DNA of 64,000 nucleotides from M3007 sp040397785. Lineage in GTDB: Bacteria; Bacteroidota; Bacteroidia; Chitinophagales; Saprospiraceae. The translations under genes were made by a program, and so were the position numbers. Positions 43,783-52,330 of this stretch are shown here, one piece after another (within the stretch, counting starts at the first letter, position 1; each line of letters begins with the position of its first letter). Location: contig JBBAVI010000003.1 in NCBI GenBank assembly GCA_040397785.1, positions 1 to 64,000 of the forward strand, in the 5' to 3' direction. A model generated the notes under the pieces. The model did not search any database. It was not told where the DNA came from and saw only the letters and a program-made list of their open reading frames with translations.

Positions 43783-45272
43783 ATTTTTCCTAAGGCATCT
43801 GCTATTTTCCGATCATTCGACAAGCGCGGCACTTTATTTTGGCCGCCTAATTTGCCTTCTGATTTCATGTAATCGCGAAATGCATCGCGGCGTAAAGGCC
43901 TGATTTTCAACGTGCGCAATATGTTTCCGGCAATTAAATCATCATAATAGATGTTTTGCACCCGCATGCGCGTATCTACATCCAGGGCAAATTCGTGCAA
44001 ATCAGCGGGCATGTTGTCAAACTCAATCAGCCATTCGTGGTAAGGCAAGCCGCCTTCTGCCGGACTGACCTGTGGTGCCACCGTAAATTCTACAATGCGG
44101 ATACCGGCGGCGTTGGCAACCGGCAACAAGGCCTGTTCTACTTCTTTCCCGATTACATGCTCGCCAAAAGCAGAAATGAAGTGTTTTACCCGGCCACTCA
44201 CCATGATCCGGTAAGGGTTTTTGGAAACAAACTGGATTGTATCGCCAATATTATAACCCCATAAACCGGCATTGGTGTGGAGGATGAGGGCATAATTGAC
44301 GCCGAGTTCAACCTCTTTAAGCCATAAGCGCTTGGGGGTCGGATTGAAAATTTCGTCGGCCGGAACAAATTCAAAAAACATACCGGCGTCTACATTCAGC
44401 AACAGGCCTTCACTGGGAAAACAATCCTGAAACGCGATGAACCCTTCGGAGGCAGGATAGGTTTCTACGCTGTCAATAGGGCCGCCTACTAATGCTTCTA
44501 ATTTGGCGCGATAGGGTTCAAAATTGACACCACCGTACACAAATACCGAAAAATTAGGGAAAATTTCGCGAATGGTCGATTTGCCCGTGCGGCTCAACAG
44601 GCGCTCATAATACATTTGCACCCAAGGCGGAATGCCACTGATGAGGCGCATATCCGCATGCATGGTTTCTTCAACGATGCCATCCAGTTTTTCCTCCCAA
44701 TCATCTATACAATTGGTGCGCCAGGATGGCAATTGGTTGGTGCGCAGCCAGGCAGGCACAAGGTGGTTGCTAATGCCGCTCAATCGGCCCGTTGGGATGC
44801 CTGCGATTTCATCCAGTTCGGGACTGCCTGAGAGGAAGATCATTTTGCCATCCAGCCAACGGCCATTGCCCGTGCGGCTGAAGTAATTGAAGAGGGCATT
44901 GCGGGCTGTACCAAAGTGTAAAGGGGTGCTTTCTTTGCTCATGGGGATGTATTTTACCCCCGAGGTTGTGCCCGATGTTTTGGAAAAATAGGCAGGCAAG
45001 CCTGGCCAAAGCACGTCGATACCACCTGCTTTGATTTGATCAACATACGGTTTCAATTGTTCGTAATCGCGGATGGGTACGGCCTGGGTGAATTCCTCGT
45101 ACGTATGTACCTGGTCGAGCCGGTGGTCTTTTCCAAACACGGTATTGCGGCCTTTCGCCAGTAAATCCCGAAATACTTTTTCCTGTTTTGCCAAGGCATT
45201 GGCCGACCAATTTTGAATAGAACGGTCGATGGCTTTGGCAAAAGGACGCACGATGGTGGCACGAAAACCCAT
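43779..45272 (-). CDS. GH3-family acyl-adenylate-forming protein
   Basis: A 497-residue member of the GH3 superfamily (plant auxin/jasmonate amido synthetases and bacterial relatives, ANL fold). ATP-binding motif 1 is SKTSGTTSGVKYIPMS; motif 2 YPASEGFIAFQ; motif 3 includes YNIGDTIQFVSKNPYRI, followed by VSGRVKHFISAFGEHV. Bacterial GH3 proteins of this length are common in Bacteroidota with unknown substrates; conjugation of an amino acid to a carboxylic acid is the family reaction. It overlaps hemA by four bases at the 3' ends. Upstream lies a decayed gene fragment rather than a working partner. Confidence 0.9.
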   Translation of the reverse strand: MGFRATIVRPFAKAIDRSIQNWSANALAKQEKVFRDLLAKGRNTVFGKDHRLDQVHTYEEFTQAVPIRDYEQLKPYVDQIKAGGIDVLWPGLPAYFSKTSGTTSGVKYIPMSKESTPLHFGTARNALFNYFSRTGNGRWLDGKMIFLSGSPELDEIAGIPTGRLSGISNHLVPAWLRTNQLPSWRTNCIDDWEEKLDGIVEETMHADMRLISGIPPWVQMYYERLLSRTGKSTIREIFPNFSVFVYGGVNFEPYRAKLEALVGGPIDSVETYPASEGFIAFQDCFPSEGLLLNVDAGMFFEFVPADEIFNPTPKRLWLKEVELGVNYALILHTNAGLWGYNIGDTIQFVSKNPYRIMVSGRVKHFISAFGEHVIGKEVEQALLPVANAAGIRIVEFTVAPQVSPAEGGLPYHEWLIEFDNMPADLHEFALDVDTRMRVQNIYYDDLIAGNILRTLKIRPLRRDAFRDYMKSEGKLGGQNKVPRLSNDRKIADALGKI

Positions 45273-45379
45273 ATTACTATGTATAAAACCTGCTGTTGAA
45301 AATTAGAAGCGTAAAGTTCGTATCTTTTTGGGGAAAATTTGTATTTCCAATATTTTCGCGCTGGAACAATTACGCGGCA

Positions 45380-45613
45380 TGGAAGGAGCAGCGATTTGTA
45401 CTCAATTTGGGGCAAATTTATACTTGTACCGCCGATACGGGCTGCTATAATTATTATGGCTTGAGTTTGTGTCAGGAAGGCAATTTTCAAGAAGTGCTTA
45501 CTTCCTACCTGGGGTGTGACAGCATCGTGCGCGGCTATTTTTGTCGACTTCCAATTACGGTCAGTATTCTGCCTGCCCAACCTGTACTGGGTTGTATTAA
45601 TGGCAGCATGAAG
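45380..45613 (+). pseudogene. Remnant of a secreted repeat protein (GCDSIV-type module)
   Basis: In frame 2 of the 341-base gap between two minus-strand genes, the translation gives Cys-spaced text including LSLCQEGNFQEVLTSYLGCD, SIV and LPITVSILPAQPVLGC. This resembles the CxG...GCDSIV...LPxxxV modules of large T9SS surface proteins. There is no signal peptide, no convincing start and no sorting domain, and the frame then runs antisense into the molybdopterin gene. A leftover of a once larger gene is the simplest reading. A plus-strand -7-like tatctttttg at 45329 may be its old promoter. Confidence 0.45.
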
Positions 45614-47833
45614 TTAGGTTTCCCAAGTGTATCCTGCTTTTTGCAGGGGCAATTGCCGAGGACGCATACCTGCAGCCGCCAATGCATTGCAAAGGGCGGG
45701 TGCAACCGTGGCAACGCCCACTTCGCCTGCACCGCCTGGCGCGGCCTCGCTGGGCACGGTGTACACCTCAATCGGCGGCACATCGTTGTAGCGTGCCAAT
45801 TGATAAGCGTAAAAACTATCTTCAACGACCTGGCTGTTTTCAACGGTAATTTCATTGCGCAGGGCCTGCCCTAATCCGAACACCGTACCACCTTCCATCT
45901 GGCTGCGCAAACCATCTGGATTGATGACCACACCGCAGTCGATAGCTACGACAATACGGACCAGTCGAAAGTGTTTTTTGCCTAATTTTTCAATTTCAAT
46001 AACATGTGCGGCGTATGAATTGCAGAAAAACAAATGACCCGCAATACCCATAAAGTGATTTTTAGGCCTTGGAGCATCCCAGCCAATTTTTTCGGCGGCT
46101 AATTTCAACACGGTTGCCAAGCGGCCTGGATCAACGGTTTGGCTCCAGCCACTATTAAATTTGGCAGAAAATGCAGGGCGCCCTTCCAGCATACTCAGCC
46201 GAAATTGCAAAGGATCTTTTTTTAGTTTCTGGGCAAGTTCATCGACAAAACACTCAATCGGAAACACATTTACCACGGGTTCTACCCCGCGCAGCCAACC
46301 GCATTGAATATTAAAATCAATCGGCGTGTATCCGGTTAGGATGTTCGGGATGTCATACCAGAAATCCTTGCTGGCGCCGCCCTGCATTTCAGCTGGGTTT
46401 TGGGCTTCCGGACCATCGGTTGAAAAGGCAACGGGTGTGGTGAGTACATGGTGTTGCCAGCTTTGCACTTGCCCTTTTTCGTCCCAATTGGCTTGCAGGC
46501 GGTGAAAATTGGCTGGCCGGTAATTGTCGAAGCGCAGATCATCCGTTCGATCCCAGATTACTTTCACCGCTTGATCGAATTGTTGAGCAATTTTTACCGC
46601 TTCTATGGCAAAATCAAATTGCAGGCGTCGGCCGAATGCGCCACCCATGAGCGCCAGATTGACCTTGATTTCTTTTCTTAGTTTACAAGCATTGGCAATT
46701 TCGCCTACCGCCCAGGCGGGCAATTGCAGGCCGCCCCAAATTTCGCAATGTCCGTCATTTACTTTAGCAATAAAATTGACCGGTTCCATCGTGGCATGGG
46801 CCAAAAAGGGTGCGGCATATTCGGCCGACAAGCTGCGTTTGGCGGGGGCCTTTATTTGGGTAACATCTCCCACTTCATGCACGAGCTGTTTCGGTGCTTC
46901 CTTCGATTTTTGTTCAAAACGCTGGAACAATTCCTTCGAACTTTCGTGGTTGTTGGGGCCTTCGTTCCACACAATTTTCAACAAGCGCCGGGCTTTCATG
47001 GCCGCCCACACATTGCTGGCAATCACCGCCACCCCTGCATGTACGTGCATCGGCTTTCCGGTACCTTCATATTGGACAATTTTCAGCACACCGGGCACTT
47101 TTTTGGCCTCCGAATCGTCGACCGAGCTGATGGAGCCACCCCTTACCGGACATCTTGCTACCACCGCATACGCCATACCGGGAATTTGCAGGTCGATGCC
47201 ATATTTGGCTTTGCCCGTTAAAATATCTTTTTGGTTCCTTTTGCGTTGGTCTTTACCGATAATGGTAAAATCTTTGACGTTTTTTAAGGTCACTTCGGTT
47301 GGAACTGGCATCAGGGCTGCATCACAAGCCAACTCCCCATACGTCAGTCGGTTGCCACTTAGGGCATGCACTACCGCGCCTTTTTCTGCTTTGCATAAAT
47401 GTGGGTCTACCTGCCATTTTTGGGCCGCAGCGTTGATGAGCATCGTGCGCGCTACTGCACCCGCCTTGCGTAAATCGTCGTAACTACCTGGTACACTTTG
47501 ACTTCCACCGGTATCATGTGCGCCCACTGGCAAACTTCCGAAAGGCGCTACTTCGGTATGCACCTGTTGAAAATCGACCTCCATTTCCTCGGCGACTATC
47601 ATGGGCAGGGAGGTATTGACCCCCTGGCCGCTTTCCTGTTTTGCCACAAAAATGGTAATGGAACCGTTTTTTTCGATTCTTATGTAGGCATTGGGCTGAA
47701 AATAAGGATAATCATCCGGCAGTTGTTGTGCTGCTTGGACCCAATCTGTGGGATAAATACCCAACATAAATCCACTTCCGGTGAAAGCGCCCAATTGAAT
47801 AAACCTGCGACGCGAAATAGGCACTTTTTTCAT
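45614..47833 (-). CDS. Molybdopterin-binding subunit, xanthine dehydrogenase/isoquinoline oxidoreductase family
   Basis: A 739-residue large subunit of an IorB/AldH-like molybdenum hydroxylase. A twin-arginine signal (SRRRFIQLGAFTGSGFML) points to Tat export of the folded, cofactor-loaded enzyme. Moco-binding segments include FVAKQESGQGVNTSLP, GAHDTGGSQSVPGSYDDL, LMGGAFGRR, GGASKDFWYD, WLRGVEP and the C-terminal GGAGEVGVATVAPALCNALAAA with the catalytic Glu. The substrate (aldehyde or N-heterocycle) cannot be told. The [2Fe-2S] subunit gene lies 28 bases upstream. No XdhC-type sulfuration factor or cytochrome partner is next to it. Confidence 0.92.
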   Translation of the reverse strand: MKKVPISRRRFIQLGAFTGSGFMLGIYPTDWVQAAQQLPDDYPYFQPNAYIRIEKNGSITIFVAKQESGQGVNTSLPMIVAEEMEVDFQQVHTEVAPFGSLPVGAHDTGGSQSVPGSYDDLRKAGAVARTMLINAAAQKWQVDPHLCKAEKGAVVHALSGNRLTYGELACDAALMPVPTEVTLKNVKDFTIIGKDQRKRNQKDILTGKAKYGIDLQIPGMAYAVVARCPVRGGSISSVDDSEAKKVPGVLKIVQYEGTGKPMHVHAGVAVIASNVWAAMKARRLLKIVWNEGPNNHESSKELFQRFEQKSKEAPKQLVHEVGDVTQIKAPAKRSLSAEYAAPFLAHATMEPVNFIAKVNDGHCEIWGGLQLPAWAVGEIANACKLRKEIKVNLALMGGAFGRRLQFDFAIEAVKIAQQFDQAVKVIWDRTDDLRFDNYRPANFHRLQANWDEKGQVQSWQHHVLTTPVAFSTDGPEAQNPAEMQGGASKDFWYDIPNILTGYTPIDFNIQCGWLRGVEPVVNVFPIECFVDELAQKLKKDPLQFRLSMLEGRPAFSAKFNSGWSQTVDPGRLATVLKLAAEKIGWDAPRPKNHFMGIAGHLFFCNSYAAHVIEIEKLGKKHFRLVRIVVAIDCGVVINPDGLRSQMEGGTVFGLGQALRNEITVENSQVVEDSFYAYQLARYNDVPPIEVYTVPSEAAPGGAGEVGVATVAPALCNALAAAGMRPRQLPLQKAGYTWET

Positions 47834-47861
47834 AAAAAAGGGTATAATTTGTGGTCAGGTG

Positions 47862-48326
47862 TTATTTGTTGTAATATTCAATGGCCTTTTGTACCGCTTG
47901 TTGAATACGATGGTAGGTGCCGCAGCGACACAATACGCCATCCATCGCCAGCCGAATTTCTGCTGTAGAAGGTCTTTTATTTGCTTTTAAAAGTCCGGCG
48001 AGGGTCATCATTTGCCCGGATTGGCAATACCCGCACTGGGGTACGTTGATTTCTTCCCAGGCTTGTTGAATCGGATGGTCGCCCGTTGCCGACAGGCCTT
48101 CGATGGTGGTAATTGCTTGTCCTTCTGCAATTTGAACCGGGGTCACGCAGGCGCGCGTGGCGGTATCGTTGAGCAGCACCGTGCAGGCACCACAAGAAGC
48201 GACCCCACATCCAAATTTGGTGCCGGTGAGCTGCAATTCGTCGCGCAGTACCCAAAGTAAGGGCATGTCCGGCTCAACGTCTACGGTGCGGGATTCGCCA
48301 TTGATGCGGAGTTTAAATATTGGCAT
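47862..48326 (-). CDS. [2Fe-2S] subunit of the molybdenum hydroxylase
   Basis: A 154-residue IorA-type protein. The plant-ferredoxin-like cluster motif is FGCGVASCGACTVLLN plus a downstream Cys (RACVTP). The second cluster in the helical domain uses CGYCQSGQMM and GVLCRCGTYHRI. It passes electrons from the Moco subunit to an external acceptor. The ATG at 48326 gives MPIFKLRINGESRTV, the family start; a longer in-frame form would begin in low-quality upstream sequence. There is no signal of its own, so it would be co-exported with the Tat-tagged large subunit. A -7-like TAAATTTG on the minus strand (48363-48370) would give a ~30-base leader. Confidence 0.93.
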   Translation of the reverse strand: MPIFKLRINGESRTVDVEPDMPLLWVLRDELQLTGTKFGCGVASCGACTVLLNDTATRACVTPVQIAEGQAITTIEGLSATGDHPIQQAWEEINVPQCGYCQSGQMMTLAGLLKANKRPSTAEIRLAMDGVLCRCGTYHRIQQAVQKAIEYYNK

Positions 48327-48445
48327 AATGAAATTGTTGACGGGGAAAAACGCCAGCTGTGGCAAATTTAAGCGAAACGATTTGAAAATTGAGCGCCAAA
48401 ATTCAAAAACATGTGTCATCCCAAATTTACATAGGATTTGTGGTA

Positions 48446-48504
48446 GCGTGTAAATTCTATTGGCGGGGTGACAGAAAAAGTCGCCCCGTCAATAGAATTT
48501 ACGC
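48446..48504. repeat. Long intergenic hairpin
   Basis: gcgtgtaaattctattggcg... (48446-48472) pairs with ...aatagaatttacgc (48480-48504), giving a stem of ~25 base pairs with a two-base bulge and a 7-base loop (agaaaaa). No T-run follows on either strand, so it is not a standard terminator. It is one of several structures in the 514-base gap 48327-48840, which otherwise holds the 164-bp element and the terminator at 48766. Confidence 0.7.
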
Positions 48505-48572
48505 ATTTACATGGAATTAAAGGAGGCTTTAGTTGTGATGCTTTATTTGCCTTATTGTATTCGTTTAATTAA

Positions 48573-48736
48573 TAGACTTGTTGCGGTGGGAAGTTGAAAA
48601 CGACGTAAAAACGCCCATTTTCCGCCCTTCTGCGTTTTTTTTCTTGTCCGTAGCGCTGCTACGCACAAGAAAAAAAGCCTTAAAGGCCAAAAAATGGACT
48701 GTTTTTGTCGTTTTACTCCCCACCGCGACAAGTCTA
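48573..48736. repeat. 164-bp near-palindromic repeat element, copy 2
   Basis: Same length as, and by eye ~90% identical to, the element at 12635-12798. The ends are better kept here: tagacttgttgcggtggg on the left mirrors cccaccgcgacaagtcta on the right with one mismatch. The inner halves are inverted copies around gtagcgctgctac. There is no obvious target-site duplication. Translated frames through it give look-alike peptides in both copies and should not be annotated as genes. Confidence 0.88.
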
Positions 48737-48765
48737 ATGATTTTTGCCGGATACTCGTAGTATGC

Positions 48766-48805
48766 ATAAAAATCCCGAATTTTGGTGAAAACCAAAATTC
48801 GGGAT
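48766..48805 (-). terminator. Rho-independent terminator of the aldehyde dehydrogenase gene
   Basis: atcccgaattttggt (48772-48786) and accaaaattcgggat (48791-48805) form a perfect 15-bp stem with a 4-base loop. On the minus strand a run of T follows. It lies 35 bases past the stop codon of the gene at 48841. Confidence 0.9.
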
Positions 48806-48840
48806 GACTCGTGTTTTTGACAGCCAGCAAGCAGGGTAAA

Positions 48841-50394
48841 TTACCCGTTGATCCCTTTCGGCAGCAAGGTATAATCGTGAAAGTTGCCATACAAACGGTG
48901 ACCGGGGGCCGGTTCGGTAAGCGCCTCAACGAGGTATTTGCCGCCCACAAAACAGCCTTTCCAGCTTTGCCCCAATCCGCCAAACGGTTCTTCTTTGTCC
49001 CCCCGGCTGCGTAATTTGTTGATACCAATTTTAAAGGCGCGCAATTCTGCCGCAGTATGTTTGAGCGCGTTCGGGTGGTCGGTGGCCAGCGAAGAGACCA
49101 AATTGCCATTGGATACATTCATTTCGGCGACCATTTCATCCAATGAGTCCACCACAACAAACGTATCTACTGGTCCAAAGGGCTCATTGTAATAGAGTTG
49201 CGCATTTTTAGGAACACCGAGCAAAGCGATGGGTGAGAGGTAGGCGGAAATGTCTTGGCCGGGTAAAAAACGTTCCATATCCAGTCTGGACTGGTACAAT
49301 TTGACCGCGCCTTTGCTCATGGCGTCTGCTACCAGGCCGCGCAAGTCTTCTACTTTTCGGTTGTTAATCAAGGGGCCAAAATCGACTTTCGGCGCTTCGG
49401 TTTCGCCTTCCTCTACCAGCAAAGGGTGCCCGATTTGCAGGCTTTTTACCGTACTGATATATGTTTCCAAAAAAGCAGGGAACAAATCGCGTTGTACCAC
49501 CCATCGTACATAGGCGGTGCAACGCTGTTTGCCGTATTCATACCCTTTTTTAATTTGAGCGGCCAAATCGGGCCATTGACTGTAATCCCATATCCCATAA
49601 GCATTTACGCCTTCCATTTCGAGCATGTGGCGCTTGTGGTTGTCGATCAAACTAAGGGAAATACCGCGGCCGTGGCTTTTGCCACCCACATAAGACATGG
49701 CAGCAATTTCCGGACTTTGAATCAGGGCTTCGCTCAATTCACCGCCGGAGCCACTAATTAAAGTAAAGGGCAGTCCGACGCGACGTGCCAACGCAACAGC
49801 CAACGAAAGTGTGTATAAACCGCCATCGGTGGGCACTTTAGCAATCACACTGTTACCGCAAAGTGCCTGTATCAGCATGGAATGCATGAGCACGCTCATG
49901 GGGTAGTTCCAGGAGGCAATATTGCTTACCAAACCCAGTGGCGGCCGACCGGCACTGAATTCTTCTGTTTTTTCCAAATACCATTCAACGCCTTCGATGC
50001 ACCGATCTACACTGGTGCGGGACTGAAGCACGGGTTTGCCAATTTCCCAGGAAAGCAGGTAGGCCAACAAATCGCGGTGTTTGCGAAAAGCATCGAGGGT
50101 TGCTTCAACGCGGGTGCGGCGTTCGTCAAAAGAAAGATGGCGCCAGCTGTCAAATTCTACCGCAGAAGCCGCCACGGCTTTTTTGCCTTCAGCGGCATTC
50201 AGCATGGGCAAATAACCCAATTGCGTGCCATCGATCGATGAAAAAATGGGTTTGCCATTGCCGGAAAGCTTCCATTCGCCCGCAATATGGTTGAGCAAAT
50301 GGCCATTGCTGCTGTCAAACATTTCAGGAGCAATGGTTTTAACCTGGTCTACTAAAACAGACCATTGTGCAGCAGGAAGTATAATTTTTGACAT
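48841..50394 (-). CDS. Aldehyde dehydrogenase family protein
   Basis: A 517-residue NAD(P)-dependent aldehyde dehydrogenase. The catalytic Cys292 is in YGKQRCTAYVRW and the general-base Glu261 in LEMEGVNAYGIWD. The N-terminal cofactor region has SNIASWNYPMSV (oxyanion Asn) and the GGKSHGRG stretch in place of the usual GS-x4-G. The C-terminal part keeps NEPFGPVDTFVVV. The motifs are looser than in classical ALDHs, so the substrate class cannot be assigned. The ATG at 50394 gives MSKIILPAAQWS. It is not in an operon; a strong terminator follows. Confidence 0.9.
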   Translation of the reverse strand: MSKIILPAAQWSVLVDQVKTIAPEMFDSSNGHLLNHIAGEWKLSGNGKPIFSSIDGTQLGYLPMLNAAEGKKAVAASAVEFDSWRHLSFDERRTRVEATLDAFRKHRDLLAYLLSWEIGKPVLQSRTSVDRCIEGVEWYLEKTEEFSAGRPPLGLVSNIASWNYPMSVLMHSMLIQALCGNSVIAKVPTDGGLYTLSLAVALARRVGLPFTLISGSGGELSEALIQSPEIAAMSYVGGKSHGRGISLSLIDNHKRHMLEMEGVNAYGIWDYSQWPDLAAQIKKGYEYGKQRCTAYVRWVVQRDLFPAFLETYISTVKSLQIGHPLLVEEGETEAPKVDFGPLINNRKVEDLRGLVADAMSKGAVKLYQSRLDMERFLPGQDISAYLSPIALLGVPKNAQLYYNEPFGPVDTFVVVDSLDEMVAEMNVSNGNLVSSLATDHPNALKHTAAELRAFKIGINKLRSRGDKEEPFGGLGQSWKGCFVGGKYLVEALTEPAPGHRLYGNFHDYTLLPKGING

Positions 50395-50790
50395 AAATGT
50401 TGGGTAAATCCAATTTTGATGAAGATAAGCGGATTCGTTACTTTTTTTAAACTGGGCACCTAACAAATAATCAATTCTTAATGTTGTAACTGTATTTAGA
50501 TGGGATTAAAGGAGGCTTGCATTCGGATTGAGCAAAGGGGCGGCGTCCATTGGCGTCCATACCCCCAATCCTGTTGATTTAAGACCTAAGATTACATGAT
50601 TTAAGATTTAAGATGGAAGTGCGTTTTGTGGGCCATCTATTTGCATCTTAATGATTTGCAACGAATTATGCGCACAGATTGCTTTTTGTAGTGCTAAGCG
50701 TTTTACCGCCATCTAAAATCTTAAATCATGTAATTTTAAATCTTAAATCCTTTTGTCACCGGCATTGCCGAAAGAACCCGTGGATCTCCA
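50395..50790. repeat. Intergenic region with heptad-repeat palindromes
   Basis: This 396-base gap has no gene. The arms 50592-50616 and 50709-50733 are inverted copies with one mismatch (ttacatgatttaagat... against ...atcttaaatcatgtaa). Both contain the core atcatgtaat flanked by 7-base units of the type aatctta (units run over 50576-50616 and 50709-50750). A small tandem repeat, ggcgtccat twice, lies at 50542-50560. A 19-base string at 50500-50518 (atgggattaaaggaggctt) is nearly repeated at 48511-48529. Confidence 0.75.
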
Positions 50791-52305
50791 TTATTTACGC
50801 AACATCACTTTTTGCACCGCGCGCGCGTTACGCGCATCCCGCACCCGCACGTAATACACGCCCGAGACCTGTGTGCTCAAATCAATTTGTGCATTAAGTT
50901 GCTGATTTACAACAGGAAACTGCTGAAAAACAACGGTAGCGCCCAAGGCATTCACAATACTTACTTCCACCTGATCCTGTTCCAAGCCGCTGGATTGAAT
51001 GTTAAATTGGCCATTACCCGGATTTGGGGAAATGATGGTTTGCGCGTCTAGGTTGTTTTCGTGGGTAGCCGTAGCCTGTTTGTAATCCAGGTAAGCCACA
51101 ATCAGCGAAAGGAATACAATATCGCCATCTACAATTTGGGCAGCGGGCGACCAAAGGCGTTCGTCGTTTTGTTGAACGGCAATGGCCATGTTTTCCGTCG
51201 GGAAATAGAAGGCGTTTGAGTTGTAAATCAGCGAGCCATTATGTCCCCAGTTTTCAATGCCCAAGGTGGTATATTGCATGGCTCCGAGCCCGTACGCGAG
51301 GCCGCTACTGGGTTGTTGGAAAAAATCAGTTTGCATGGCGGCGAGGGTGTTGGCATTCAATACATGGCCGCCGTGTACCCGTTCGCTAAAACGCACGAGG
51401 TCTTCCGGGGTCGTAATGAAGCAACCAGCGCTCGTCGCCAGGCTGAACAACCCGACATCCGGGATACCTACGCCCTGAAAGTCTTCCACGATATTATCCC
51501 CGTTTTGATCCGAAAAACAGTGTGCAAAAGGCTGTACACCAGGGGTTTCAAACGGATACGCAAAGGTGTGTGTAAGTCCCAGCGGCGTCAACACTTGCTC
51601 GCGGACCGCTTCATACCAGGCTTTACCCGATATTTTCTCAATAAGCCGACCTGCCAGCAGGAAATTTGTATTAGAATAAGACCAATCGGTGTTGAGTGGA
51701 AAATTCGGAGCCAGCACGTAATGGCTCAAGATGGTGTCAATCTCCCAAATGCTGTCCAGATTTTGCACCAGCGCCGTATTCATGGCGGGGTTTTCGTTGA
51801 TATAATCATTAAAACCGGTGCGATGACTCAGCACCTGACGCACCGTAGCCGCTCCATTGATGTTCGGATAAGGGTCGAGGTACTTACTGATTTTGTCATC
51901 CAGACTTAACAAGCCTGCGTCCACCATTTTAAGCAAGGTAACCGATACAAAACTCTTGGAAATACTGCCCATGCCCATCAAATGGTCGGTGGTAAGGGGC
52001 AACGTACTCGGTAATTCCTGACTTACGCCGCTTGCTTTTTTCCAAACCGTACCATCGGGTAACAGTACCGCCGCCGTAAATCCTTTGATCGGGGAGAGGG
52101 CCACAATGCTGTCAAAAGCGTGGGTAAGTGCTGCTTCCAGGGAGCCTGCAAACGAAGGCGAGGCGGCCTTATTAGGAATATTTACCCCCATTTTTTCAAT
52201 ATTGGCCTTGGGCGCGGGCATAAATGGTGTTGTCGAATTAGACTGTGCCCAAATGCTGCTGCTGCACACCAGCACAAAAAACGAAATCAGGATTTGTTGT
52301 TTCAT
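50791..52305 (-). CDS. T9SS-secreted serine hydrolase (beta-lactamase/DD-peptidase fold)
   Basis: A 504-residue exported enzyme of the class C beta-lactamase/esterase family. The signal peptide is residues 1-20. The nucleophile Ser114 and Lys117 are in MGSISKSFVSV (SxxK). The Tyr motif is WSYSNTNF and the third motif WGHNGSLIYNS (HxG). The last ~75 residues are a T9SS sorting domain (ISPNPGNGQFNIQS to VQKVMLRK). Members act as esterases, D-aminopeptidases or penicillin-binding-like enzymes; being on the surface or released, this one more likely acts on external substrates than on the cell's own wall. It lies downstream of the TonB/DUF4249 pair with 136 bases between. Confidence 0.92.
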   Translation of the reverse strand: MKQQILISFFVLVCSSSIWAQSNSTTPFMPAPKANIEKMGVNIPNKAASPSFAGSLEAALTHAFDSIVALSPIKGFTAAVLLPDGTVWKKASGVSQELPSTLPLTTDHLMGMGSISKSFVSVTLLKMVDAGLLSLDDKISKYLDPYPNINGAATVRQVLSHRTGFNDYINENPAMNTALVQNLDSIWEIDTILSHYVLAPNFPLNTDWSYSNTNFLLAGRLIEKISGKAWYEAVREQVLTPLGLTHTFAYPFETPGVQPFAHCFSDQNGDNIVEDFQGVGIPDVGLFSLATSAGCFITTPEDLVRFSERVHGGHVLNANTLAAMQTDFFQQPSSGLAYGLGAMQYTTLGIENWGHNGSLIYNSNAFYFPTENMAIAVQQNDERLWSPAAQIVDGDIVFLSLIVAYLDYKQATATHENNLDAQTIISPNPGNGQFNIQSSGLEQDQVEVSIVNALGATVVFQQFPVVNQQLNAQIDLSTQVSGVYYVRVRDARNARAVQKVMLRK

Positions 52306-52330
52306 AAAATCAAAGTTTAGCAGAATTTTT

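Noticed and set aside
45614..45874. Extension of the plus-strand decayed fragment into the molybdopterin gene
   Set aside because: Past 45613 the frame is antisense to the conserved C-terminal Moco-binding region; only the part before it looks like former coding sequence.
48552..49118. Minus-strand open frame of 188 codons over the 164-bp element and the end of the aldehyde dehydrogenase gene
   Set aside because: It merges an out-of-frame part of a real gene with repeat DNA. The peptide from the repeat also appears at 12605-12793, showing that it is translation of a non-coding element.
50576..50750. Possible CRISPR array because of short repeats
   Set aside because: Units are 7 bases, palindromically arranged around a core and without spacers; no cas genes in the window.
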